Origin: Aplectana chamaeleonis
Taxonomy: Eukaryota > Nematoda > Chromadorea > Rhabditida > Cosmocercidae
Direction of reading: 5' to 3'
Length of the DNA stretch: 64,000 bases
Assembly: GCA_029168955.1 (NCBI GenBank)
Contig: JAPDOI010001507.1
Coordinates: 1 to 64,000 of the forward strand
The position numbers and the translations under genes are program-made. Positions 40,601 through 50,649 of this stretch are shown here, piece after piece (the stretch's first letter is position 1; every line of letters begins with the position of its first letter). The notes under the pieces were generated by a model, which saw nothing but the letters and a program-made list of their open reading frames with translations, had not been told where the DNA came from and ran no database searches.

Positions 40601-43600
40601 GCGCCAGGCACCCCCAGATGTGTGTGGGAACCAACTGAGGGTGCGCCGAGAGCCGGGCAACGTGTGTGGGACCTGATCGGGAATGCGCCAAGCACCGGGA
40701 AAATGTGTGGGACCCTAATGGGGTGCGTCGAGTGCCGGGGAAAGTGTGCGGTACCAAAGCAAAAGTGCGCTGAGCGCCGGGAAAAGTGTGTGGGACCCTA
40801 ATGGGGCGCGTCGAGTGCCGGGGAAAGTGTGCGGGACCAGTAAAAGTGCGCTGAGCGCCGGGGAAAGTGTGTGGGACCCGATCGGGGATGCGCCAAGCGC
40901 CAGGGAAAATGTGTGGGACCCTAATGGGGTGCGTCGAGTGCCGGGGAAAGTGTGCGGGACCAAAGTAAAAGTGCGCTGAGCGCCGGGCAACGTGTGTGGG
41001 ACCCAAGCGGGAATGCGCCAAGCGCCAGGCAAAGAGTGTGGGACCGAACTAAAAGTGCGTTGAGAGCCGGGCAACGTGTGTGGGACCCAATCGGGAATGC
41101 GCCAAGCACCAGGGAAAATGTGTGGGACCCTAATGGGGTGTGTCGAGCGCCGGGGAAAGTGTAGGGGACCCAACTGAGGGTGCGCCATGCGCCGGGGAAA
41201 GTGTGTGGGACCCAATCGGGGATGCGACAAGCGCCAGGGAAAGTGTGTGGGACCCAACTGGGGATGCGCCAAGCGCCGGGGAATTTTGTGGGACCCAACT
41301 GAAGGTTCGCCAAGCGCCAGGGAAAGTTTGTGGGACCAGACTGGGGGTGCGCCAGGCGCCACCAAATGTTTGTGGGACCCAACTGAGGGTGCGCCGAGAG
41401 CCGGGCAACGTGTGAGGGACCCAATCAGGAATGCGCCAAGCACCAAGGAAAATGTGTGGTACCCTAATGGAGTGCGTCGAGCGCCGGGGAAAGTGTACGG
41501 GACCCAACTGAGGGTGCGCCATGCGCCGGGGAAAGTGTGTGGGACCCAATCGGGGATGCGCCAAGCGCCAGGCAAAGTGTGTAGGACCCTAGTTGGGCGC
41601 GTCGAGTGCCGGGGAAAGTGTGCGGAACCAGACTGGGGGTGCGCCAGGCACCCCCAGATGTGCGTGGGACCCAACTGAGGGTGCGCAATGCGCCGGGGAA
41701 AGTGTGTGGGACCCAATCGGGGATGCGCCAAGCGCCAGGCAAAGTGTGTGGGACCCTAATGGGGCGCGTCGAGTGCCGGAGAAAGTGTGCGGGACCAAAG
41801 TAAAAGGGCGCTGAGCGCCGGGAAAAGTGTGTGGGACCCAACTGGGGATGCGCCAAGTGCCAGGCAAAGTGTGTGGGACCCTAATGGGGTGCGTCCAGTG
41901 CAGGGGAAAGTGTGAGGGACCAAAGTAAAAGTACGCTGAGCGCCGGGCAACGTGTGTGGGACCCAATCGGGAATGCGCCAAGCGCCAGGCAAAGTGTGTG
42001 GGACCCTAATGGGGCGCGTCGAGTGCCGGGAAAAGTGTGCGGGACCAAAGTAAAAAAGCGCTGAGCGCCGGGAAAAGAGTGTGGGACCCAAATGGGGGTG
42101 CGCCAAGCGCCTGGGAAATTGTGTGGGACCGAACTAAAAGTGCGTTGAGAGCCGGGCAACGTGTGTGGGACCCAATCGGGAATGCGCCAAGCACCAGGGA
42201 AAATGTGTGGGACCCTAATGGGGTGCGTCGAGTGCCGGGGAAAGTGTGCGGGACCAAAGTTAAAGTGCGCTGAGCGCCGGGAAAAGGGTGTGGGACCCAA
42301 TCGGGGATGCGCCAAGCGCCAGGGAAAATGTGTGGGACCCTAATGGGGTGCGTCGAGTGCCGGGGAAAGTGTGCGGGACCAAAGTAAAAGTGCGCTGAGC
42401 GCCGAGCAACGTGTGTGGGACCCAATCGGGAATGCGCCAAGCGCCAGGCAAAGTGTGTGGGACCGAACTAAAAGTGCGTTGAGAGCCGGGCAACGTGTGT
42501 GGGACCCAATCGGGAATGCGCCAAGCACCAGGGAAAATGTGTGGGACCCTAATGGGGTGTGTCGAGCGCCGGGGAAAGTGTAGGGGACCCAACTGAGGGT
42601 GCGCCATGCGCCGGGGAAAGTGTGTGGGACCCAATCGGGGATGCGACAAGCGCCAGGGAAAGTGTGTGGGACCCAACTGGGGATGCGCCAAGCGCCGGGG
42701 AATTTCGTGGGACCAAACCGAAGGTGCGCCAAGCGCCAGGAAAGTTTGTGGGACCAGACTGGGGTGCGCCAGGCGCCACCAAATGTTTGTGGGACCCAAC
42801 TGAGGGTGCGCCGAGAGCCGGGCAACGTGTGTGGGACCCAATCGGGAATGCGCCAAGCACCAGGGAAAATGTGTGGTACCCTAATGTGGTGCGTAGAGCG
42901 CCGGGGAAAGTGTACGGGACCCAACTGAGGGTGCGCCATGCGCCGGGGAAAGTGTGTGGGACCCAATCGGGGGTGGGCGAAGCGCCAGGCAAAGTGTGGG
43001 GGAGCCTAAATGGGCGCGTCGAGTGCCGGGGAAAGTGTGCGGGACCAAAGTAAAAGTGCGCTGAGCGCCGGGAAAGTGTGTGGGACACAACTGAGGATGC
43101 GCCAAGCGCCGGGGAAATTGTGTGAGACCCAACCATGGGTGCGCCAAGCGTCAGGGAGAGTGTGTGGGACCCAACTGGGGATGCGCCAAGCGCCGGGGAA
43201 GTTCGTGGGACCCAACTGAAATTGCGCCAAGCGCCGAGGAAAGTTTGTGGAACCAGGATGGTGCGCCAGGCACCCCAGATGTGTGTGGGACCCAACTGAG
43301 GGTGCGCCGAGAGCAGGGCAACGTGTGTGGGACCTGATCGGGAATGCGCCAGGCACCAGGGAAAATGTGTGGGACCCTAATGGGGCGCGTCGAGTGCCGG
43401 GAAAAGTGTGCGGGACGAAAGTAAAAGTGCGCTGAGCGCCGGGCAACGTGTGTGGGACTCAATCGGGAATGCGCCAAGCACCAGGGAAAATGTGTGGGAC
43501 CCTAATGGGGTGCGTCGAGTGGCGGAAAAAGTGTACGGGACCCAACTGAAGGTGCGCCAAGCGCCGGGGAAAGTTTGTGGGACCCACTGGGGAGTGCGCC

Positions 43601-44640
43601 CAGCGTCAGGCCAGGTGTGCGGGACCCTAGTGGGGCGCGTCGAGTGTGGGGGAAAGTGTGCGGGACCAAAGTAAAAGTGCGCTGAGCGCTGGGAAAAGTG
43701 TGTGGGACCCAACTAGGGATGCGCCAAGCGCCGGGGAAATTGTGTGAGACCCAATTATGGGTGCGCCAAGCGCCGGGGAAGTTCGTGGGACCCAACTGAA
43801 GGTGCGCCAAGCGCCGGGGAAAGTTTGTGGGACCAGAATAGGGGTGCGCCAGGCACCCCCAGATGTGTGTGGGAACCAACTGAGGGTGCGCCGAGAGCCG
43901 GGCAACGTGTGTGGGACCTGATCGGGAATGCGCCAAGCACCAGGGAAAATGTGTGGGACCCTAATGGGGTGCGTCGAGTGCCGGGGAAAGTGTGCGGTAC
44001 CAAAGCAAAAGTGCGCTGAGCGCCGGGAAAAGTGTGTGGGACCCTAATGGGGCGCGTCGAGTGCCGGGGAAAGTGTGCGGGACCAAAGTAAAAGTGCGCT
44101 GAGCGCCGGGAAAAGTGTGTGGGACCCAATCGGGGATGCGCCAAGCGCCAGGGAAAATGTGTGGGACCCTAATGGGGTGCGTCGAGTGCCGGGGAAAGTG
44201 TGCGGGACCAAAGTAAAAGTGCGCTGAGCGCCGGGCAACGTGTGTGGGACCCAATCGGGAATGCGCCAAGCGCCAGGCAAAGTGTGTGGGACCGAACTAA
44301 AAGTGCGTTGAGAGCCGGGCAACGTGTGTGGGACCCAATCGGGAATGCGCCAAGCACCAGGGAAAATGTGTGGGACCCTAATGGGGTGTGTCGAGCGCCG
44401 GGGAAAGTGTAGGGGACCCAACTGAGGGTGCGCCATGCGCCGGGGAAAGTGTGTGGGACCCAATCGGGGATGCGACAAGCGCCAGGGAAAGTGTGTGGGA
44501 CCCAACTGGGGATGCGCCAAGCGCCGGGGAATTTCGTGGGACCCAACTGAAGGTGCGCCAAGCGCCGGGGAAAGTTTGTGGGACCAGACTGGGGGTGCGC
44601 CAGGCGCCACCAAATGTTTGTGGGACCCAACTGAGGGTGC
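37620..44640. repeat. 3.24-kb super-repeat of the satellite, ~2.2 copies
   Basis: Landmarks repeat with an offset of 3241-3248 bp: 37899 to 41140 to 44388, 38223 to 41464, and 38352 to 41593. Each unit holds about 78 monomers and contains rare diagnostic variants such as GTGTAGGGGACCC, AAAGTTAAAGTG and GTCCAGTGCAGGGG. Homology ends near 44640. The two full copies are nearly identical apart from clustered short deletions, so the duplication is recent compared with monomer divergence. Confidence 0.8.
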
Positions 44641-45439
44641 GCCGAGTGCCGGGGAAAGTGTGCGGGACCAGAGTAAAAGTGCGCTGAGCGCCGGGCAACG
44701 TGTGTGGGACCCAATCGGGAATGCGCCAAGCGCCAGGCAAAGTGTGTGGGACCCTAATGGGGCGCGTCGAGTGCCGGGGAAAGTGTGCGGGACCAGACTG
44801 GGGGTGCGCCAGGCACCCCCAGATGTGTGTGGGAACCAGCTGAGGGTGCGCCGAGAGCCGGGCAACGTGTGTGGGACCTGATCGGGAATGCGCCAAGCAC
44901 CAGGGATAATATGTGGGACCCTAATGGGGTGCGTCGAGTGCCGGGGAAAGTGTGCGGAACCAAAGCAAAAGTGCGCTTAGCGCCGGGAAAAGTGTGTGGG
45001 ACCCTAATGGGGCGCGTCGAGTGCCGGGGAAAGTGTGCGGGACCAAAGTAAAAGTGCGCTGAGCGCCGGAAAAAGTGTGTGGGACCCAACTGGGGATGCG
45101 CCAAGCGCCGGGGAAGTTGTGTGAGACCCAACCATGGGTGCGCCAAGCGCCGGGGAAGTTCGTGGGACCCAACTGAAGGTGCGCCAAGCGCCGGGGAAAG
45201 TTTGTGGGACCAGACTGGGGGTGCGCCAGGCACCCCCAGATGTGTGTGGGACCCAACTGAGGGTGCGCCGAGAGCCGGGCAACGTGTGTAGGACCTGATC
45301 GGGAATGCGCCAAGCACCAGGGAGAATATGTGGGACCCTAATGGGGTGCGTCGAGTGCCGGGGAAAGTGTGCGGAACCAAAGCAAAAGTGCGCTTAGCGC
45401 CGGGAAAAGTGTGTGGGACCCTAATGAGGCGCGTCGAGT

Positions 45440-47860
45440 GCCGGGGAAAGTGTGCGGGACCAAAGTAAAAGTGCGCTGAGCGCCGGGCAACGTGTGTGGG
45501 ACACAAATGGAGGTGCGCCGACGCTGGGGAATATATGTGGGACGCAATCGGGGATGCGCCAAGCGCCAGGGAAAATGTGTGGGACCCAATCGGGGATGCG
45601 CCAAGCGCCAGGGAAAATGTGTGGGACCCTAATGGGGTGCGCCGAGTGCGCGGCAAATTGTGCGGGACCAGAGTAAAAGTGCGCTGAGCGCCGGGCAACG
45701 TGTGTGGGACCCAAATGGGGGTGCGCCGACGCTGGGGAATATGTGTGGGACCCAATCGGGGATGCGCCAAGCGCCAGGGAAAATGTGTGGGACCCAATCG
45801 GGGATGCGCCAAGCGCCAGGGAAAATGTGTGGGACCCTAATGGGGTGCGCCGAGTGCCGGGGAAAGTGTGCGGGACCAAAGTAAAAGTGCGCTGAGCGCC
45901 GGGCAACGTGTGTGGGACCCAAATGGGGGTGCGCCGACGCTGGGGAATATGTGTGGGACCCCATCGGGGATGCGCCAAGCGCCAGGGAAAATGTGTGGGA
46001 CCCAATCGGGGATGCGCCAAGCGCCAGGGAAAATGTGTGGGACCCTAATGGGGTGCGCCGAGTGCCGGGGAAAGTGTGCGGGACCAGAGTAAAAGTGCGC
46101 TGAGCGCCGGGCAACGTGTGTGGGACCCAAATGGGGGCGCGCCGACGCTGGGGAATATGTGTGGGACCCAATCGGGGATGCGCCAAGCGCCGGGCAACGT
46201 GTGTGGGACCCAATCGGGAATGCGCCAAGCGCCAGGCAAAGTGTGTGGGATCCTAATGGGGCACGTCGAGTGCCGGGGAAAGTGTGCGGGACCAAAGTAA
46301 AAGTGCGCTGAGCGCCGGTAAAAGTGTGTGGGACCCAAATGCGGGTGCGCCGACGCTGGGGAATATGTGTGGGACCCGATCGGGAATGCGCCAAGCGCCA
46401 GGCAAAGTGTGTGGGACCCTAATGGGGCGCGTCGAGTGCCGGGGAAAGTGTGCGGGACCAAAGTAAAAGTGCGCTGAGCGCCGCAAAAAGTGTGTGGGAC
46501 CCAACTGGGGATGCGCCAAGCGCCGGGGAAATTGTGTGAGACCCAATTATGGGTGCGCCAAGCGCCGGGGAAGTTCGTGGGACCCAACTGAAGGTGCGCC
46601 AAGCGCCGGGGAAAGTTTGTGGGACCAGACTGGGGGTGCGCCAGGCACCCCCAGATGTGTGTGGGAACCAGCTGAGGGTGCGCCGAGAGCCGGGCAACGT
46701 GTGTGGGACCTGATCGGGAATGCGCCAAGCACCAGGGAGAATATGTGGGACCCTAATGGGGTGCGTCGAGTGCCGGGGAAAGTGTGCGGAACCAAAGCAA
46801 AAGTGCGCTTAGCGCCGGGAAAAGTGTGTGGGACCCTAATGAGGCGCGTCGAGTGCCGGGGAAAGTGTGCGGGACCAAAGTAAAAGTGCGCTGAGCGCCG
46901 GGCAACGTGTGTGGGACCCAAATGGGGGTGCGCCGACGCTGGGGAATATGTGTGGGACCCAATCGGGGATGCGCCAAGCGCCAGGGAAAATGTGTGGGAC
47001 CCAATCGGGGATGCGCCAAGCGCCAGGGAAAATGTGTGGGACCCTAATGGGGTGCGCCGAGTGCCGGGGAAAGTGTGCGGGACCAGAGTAAAAGTGCGCT
47101 GAGCGCCGGGCAACGTGTGGGACCCAAATGGGGTGCGCCGACGCTGGGGAATATGTGGACCCACTGGGGATGCGCCAAGCGCCAGGAAAATGTGTGGGAC
47201 CCAATCGGGGATGCACCAAGCGCCAGGGAAAATGTGTGGGACCCTAATGGGGTGCGCCGAGTGCCGGGGAAAGTGTGCGGGACCAAAGTAAAAGTGCGCT
47301 GAGCGCCGGGCAACGTGTGTGGGACCCAAATGGAGGTGCGCCGACGCTGGGGAATATGTGTGGGACCCAATCGGGGATGCGCCAAGCGCCAGGGAAAATG
47401 TGTGGGACCCAATCGGGGATGCGCCAAGCGTCAGGGAAAATGTGTGGGACTCTAATGGGGTGCGCCGAGTGCCGGGGAAAGTGTGCGGGACCAGAGTAAA
47501 AGTGCGCTGAGCGCCAGGGAAAATGTGTGGGACCCAATCGGGGATGCGCCAAGCGCCAGGGAAAATGTGTGGGACCCTAATGGGGTGCGCCGAGTGCCGG
47601 GGAAAGTGTGCGGGACCAAAGTAAAAGTGCGCTGAGCGCCGGGCAACGTGTGTGGGACCCAAATGGAGGTGCGCCGACGCTGGGGAATATGTGTGGGACC
47701 CAATCGTGGATGCGCCAAGCGCCAGGGAAAATGTGTGGGACCCAATCGGGGATGCGCCAAGCGTCAGGGAAAATGTGTGGGACTCTAATGGGGTGCGCCG
47801 AGTGCCGGGGAAAGTGTGCGGGACCAGAGTAAAAGTGCGCTGAGCGCCGGGCAACGTGTG
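45440..47860. repeat. 208-bp pentameric higher-order repeat at array edge
   Basis: A five-monomer unit recurs with a 208-bp period at about 45452, 45660, 45868 and 46076, then again from 46867 onward with small indels. It contains a monomer type with GACGCTGGGGAATAT that I find only between about 45519 and 48190, next to the array boundary. The edge of the array is therefore a distinct sub-domain. Confidence 0.85.
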
Positions 47861-48232
47861 TGGGACCCAATCGGGAATGCGCCAAGCGCCAGGCAAAGTG
47901 TGTGGGACCCTAATGGGGCGCGTCGAGTGCCGGGGAAAGTGTGCGGGACCAAAGTAAAAGTGCGCTGAGCGCCGGGAAAAGTGTGTGGGACCCAAATGGG
48001 GGTGCGCCAACGCTGGGGAAGATGTGTGGGACCCAATCGGGGATGCGCCATGCCCCAGGAAAAATGTGTGGGACCCTAATGGGGCGCGTCGAGTGCCGGG
48101 GAAAGTGTGCGGGACCAAAGTAAAAGTGCGCTGAGCGCCGGGAAAAGTGTGTGGGACCCAAATGGGGATGCGCCGACGTTGGGGAATATGTGTAGGACCC
48201 AATCGGGGATGCGCCAAGCGCCAAGGAAAATG

Positions 48233-48435
48233 CAGGAGTAAAATGTTTTGCCCCGCCCGTATTTTTACACCCCCAGTATTTGCCCTTTTTCTGGAACGCA
48301 AGGTTGCTGGGTCATTTTCACGATCGGTACTGTTGGTGGATTGCCTAACAAATTTACCACTCACGTCACTGACAGCGAAGATGACCTAGCGACCCTGGCG
48401 TGAAAATACGGGCGGGGCCATACTTGCTACTCCTG
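48233..48435. mobile_element. Foldback/MITE-like element at satellite boundary
   Basis: The left end CAGGAGTA (48233-48240) matches the reverse complement of the right end TACTCCTG (48428-48435). Just inside, GCCCCGCCCGTATTTTT at 48250 pairs with the inverted copy AAAATACGGGCGGGGC ending near 48418. A second matching stretch (GGTTGCTGGGTCATTTTCAC near 48301, against the inverted copy near 48376-48396) shows the inverted repeat continues with an insertion in the left arm. It is about 203 bp long with no coding capacity. No target-site duplication is visible. The left side is satellite and the right side is unrelated, so the element marks the breakpoint and does not interrupt either side cleanly. 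Confidence 0.7.
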
Positions 48436-48869
48436 TAACGGCATTTTGGGTCGTTTTTGACGCTTCAAAATGCGTAGGCATTATGTTGTAAGCCATACGG
48501 TTCGATTCTCATTGTTGTTCCAACTACGTTTACAAGTGTGTATGCTGCCTTCAAAGCTGCTCTCCAGGCATTTGAGTGGGAAATTCTTGAGCAACCACTC
48601 AATCATTCTCACCTTGTGCGACGGATTATCATCTCCTCTGCGAATTTCGAAAAACAACAACTGTCGAATAAGCTGCCTTATCGTTACTCCATTTCAATGC
48701 CTCAGAACTTTTGACAACCTAATTTTCTGGAAAATTGAATATGGCAGTCTTGTAGAACAGAAAAGATTTTCCGAACAGCAAAATAACATTGTCAAATATT
48801 CCACGAGTTCCTATAGAGCAGAGGTGAGAGCCGGACCGCTACGAACTTTTCCCTTTAATACAATATAAA
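48436..48869. other. Unassigned spacer between edge element and large TIR element
   Basis: This is AT-balanced unique sequence. The plus strand holds one open frame of 132 codons (48470-48868) with no recognisable domain, no signal peptide and no convincing splice context. It ends one base before the direct repeat that flanks the large element. I treat it as probably non-coding. Confidence 0.4.
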
Positions 48870-48879
48870 TACTAGTGAC

Positions 48880-49166
48880 TGTACAATCCATGCGACGGAG
48901 TCGGTTTCGGATATCCGGGTCGTATAATCCGATCGCAAAACCGATTCGACGTCAAAATGGCGATTTCGGATTGACTCGAAATCCGATCAGACGAAAAAAC
49001 ACGATATCCAAAATATCCGATATCCGGAAATGTGAAAATTGAAGGACCCGATGAGAAAACCGGATAATCGGATAGAAAAACGGTTGAAAACGGATAATCA
49101 ATCGGATAGAAATCGGATGAAAATTGGATAATTTCGGATGAAAATCGGATAATTTCGGATAAAACC
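48880..49166 (+). repeat. Left CGGATA-rich terminal inverted repeat
   Basis: About 287 bp are dominated by permutations of CGGATA, ATCCGA and CGGATATCCG. The arm begins TGTACAATCCATGCGACGG and is cut at 49167 by the target duplication of the next MITE. It is the inverted counterpart of 61889-62107. Low sequence complexity inflates the apparent similarity, so the best evidence is the terminal 17 bp and the flanking direct repeat. Confidence 0.6.
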
Positions 49167-49174
49167 GGACAGAA

Positions 49175-49339
49175 GGGTGGTCGTCTTGTGGCGCCAAACA
49201 ATGAGGAGGGTGGGCGGATCGGAGGGAGGGCTAAGCACTGCTATTGGTCGGCGCTACTTCGGTAACCAATAGCGCTGCTTAGTTCTTCTCACTGATCCGC
49301 CCAATCTTCTCACGGTTTGGCGCCACAATACGACCACCC
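49175..49339. mobile_element. MITE with perfect 8-bp TSD (hAT-like)
   Basis: GGACAGAA flanks the element at 49167-49174 and 49340-49347. The ends are GGGTGGTCGTCTTGTGGCGC and its inverted partner (GGGTGGTCGTATTGTGGCGC read from the right). The arms pair imperfectly over about 76 nt and leave a short loop near 49255, so almost the whole 165-bp element can fold back. An 8-bp duplication and small size fit a non-autonomous hAT-type element. It has no coding capacity. It is nested in the left inverted arm of the large element. Confidence 0.85.
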
Positions 49340-49417
49340 GGACAGAATGGCGCCCACTTCCCTCAATTAAACAATCGCGCCCAAAAGTTGAATCCTGACT
49401 CACTGCTTACTGTTTGT

Positions 49418-49595
49418 GGGTGGTGGCCATCGTGTATTCCAACCCTTGAAGAGGCCGGAGAAACCTCCAGAGACGCAGTCAGTGGGCTGTCGCCAGCCCC
49501 ATGTTGCGTCCAGTCAGGAACCTCGCTCCTCCTTAGCCCCTCCCCAGTTTCTCCCGCCTCTTCAGGGGTTGGAATACACTTGGGCCACCACCCAA
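49418..49595. mobile_element. Foldback MITE with GGGTGGTGG ends
   Basis: The left arm starts GGGTGGTGGCCATCGTGTAT at 49418. The right arm, read inward from 49593, starts GGGTGGTGGCCCAAGTGTAT. Pairing continues over about 55 nt through CCAACCC, TGAAGAGGC and GGAGAAAC. TGTTTGT lies at 49411-49417 and again at 49596-49602, a probable target duplication offset by two bases. The ends share GGGTGGT with the neighbouring MITE, so the two may belong to one superfamily. Open frames on both strands here are by-products of the palindrome. Confidence 0.7.
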
Positions 49596-49784
49596 TGTTT
49601 GTGCCTTGTTCGAAATTTGAAACCATTTCCGTTTACGTGCACGAAGTAAATGGCGATCATGTGTGTCTCTGATTTACGCGCGCACATATACATTGACGAA
49701 TTGTCGGCGCCAAAATGGAAATTTCGAAATTCAGATGGTTCTTTTATCTACTAATCTTCTTCTCAGCCATGAGAGAGCATCGCA

Positions 49785-50640
49785 TCAGAGGCGCAGATAG
49801 TTGGCAACCTCACACGGCTTGTACCATAAATCTAGAGCAGACAGGGTTGTAGGCCTGGCTGAACTGGAAAATAGATGCAATGAGGCATGCTCAGCACATT
49901 CACAATCGGGGCATTTATCTGGGACTGACTGGTCAATTCGATGGACTTAGGCCTTGAGATAGGTCGAATGACCACATCTTAGACCTACTAGGATGGTTCT
50001 AGTACGCCTGGGCAAGTTAGCTTCACTATCGTCGACTCGAGGAGGCACATCACCATATATGGGATTGAGTTGAGCGAGACAAGTACTCTGTCACGAAACC
50101 TACTTGCTCAGCCATCTGCAGTCCTCTACGCGGGAGCTCGGAGATAACCCAACGTTGATAGTCAATAGCAGACAGGGCAGCATAGAGCGGTGTGCGTATG
50201 TTGCGAAGTTGGGAGCCGGATGATAGGATGGAACGGTTGAGATGGGTCGGGTTTTCAACAATGGCAATGAGGAACTGCTGAGACTGCAACAAGCAGTGCT
50301 GCTTGACGGGGAGCAGGCCGGTTTCCTGGTGGAGATGGTGCACAGGCGTCGATTTGTGACATACTGTAACGAACCCGAGCGCAGTATTCTGCGCTCGGTG
50401 CATTCTGCAAAAGAGGTTTTAGACAGATGCCTAGTCCAAATGGGGGCACCATATTTCTAAACAGGCAGTACCATGGCTCTATACGTTGCACGCAGAACTT
50501 CCTTTGTGCTACCCTACGCGGTGCCGGCAAGGGCACGCAGAATGTTGTTGCGTGAATTGGCTGCAGCAGCACGTATAAGTGTGAAACATAGAGAGGGGTC
50601 CATCAGGATGTTTCACACCTGTACTTGTATTTATCAAAAT
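49785..50640 (-). pseudogene. Non-LTR retrotransposon ORF2 fragment, C-terminal part
   Basis: Read on the minus strand with frameshifts, the segment gives in order: NSRNNILRALAGTA near 50518-50560, VLRATYRAMVLPV with KYGAPIW near 50440-50500, RAQNTALGFVTVCHK near 50350-50400, HHLHQETGLLPVKQH, then PRRTRTILVGLRCGH and a cysteine/histidine knuckle CPDCECAEHASLH near 49870-49915, ending in LDLWYKPCEVANYLRL before a stop at 49785-49787. This order is the established layout of the region after the RT domain in LINE ORF2 proteins (Jockey/CR1-like group; the clade is not resolved). In-frame stops replace residues at 50514-50516 and 50457-50459, and the frame changes near 50400 and 50050. It lacks the catalytic RT core, so it is a dead, 5'-truncated copy. 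Confidence 0.75.
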
Positions 50641-50649
50641 CCCAGTCTT

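Larger units (their letters stand above)
1..48232. repeat. Satellite array, 41-42 bp monomer, GC-rich
   Basis: A continuous head-to-tail array fills the first three quarters of the window and is already in phase at base 1, so its left end lies outside. Each monomer starts near RTGCGCC, carries GCGCCGGGGAAA or a variant, then the core GTGTGTGGGACC, and ends in a variable stretch such as CCAATCGGG, CCTAATGGGG, CAAAGTAAAA or CAACTGAGG. Monomers are 41 or 42 bp, and three make 125 bp. At least nine monomer subtypes are distinguishable, including one with CACCCCCAGATG and one with GACGCTGGGGAATAT. No foreign sequence interrupts the array. GGACC in the core gives a near-universal AvaII site. The array is not coding. 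If the host is a strongylid nematode its chromosomes are expected to be holocentric, so calling this a regional centromere would be unsafe. A heterochromatic or subtelomeric block is more likely. Confidence 0.97.

Noticed and set aside
1..48232. Dozens of overlapping open frames on both strands that look like repetitive Pro/His/Arg/Trp-rich or Gly/Lys/Cys-rich proteins
   Set aside because: They are all translations of the 41-42 bp satellite. Similar frames restart every 125 bp in shifting frames, stops are scarce by composition, and no unique domain, splice structure or start context is present.
1..48232. CRISPR-like array because of regular short repeats
   Set aside because: There are no unique spacers. 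The whole 41-42 bp unit repeats, no cas genes exist, and the sequence is eukaryotic.
1..48232. Regional centromere call for the satellite
   Set aside because: The likely host group has holocentric chromosomes, and nothing in the sequence itself (for example a CENP-B-box-like motif) supports centromere function.
48495..48510. tRNA T-arm-like motif GGTTCGATTCT
   Set aside because: No matching acceptor stem, anticodon arm or D arm could be formed around it.
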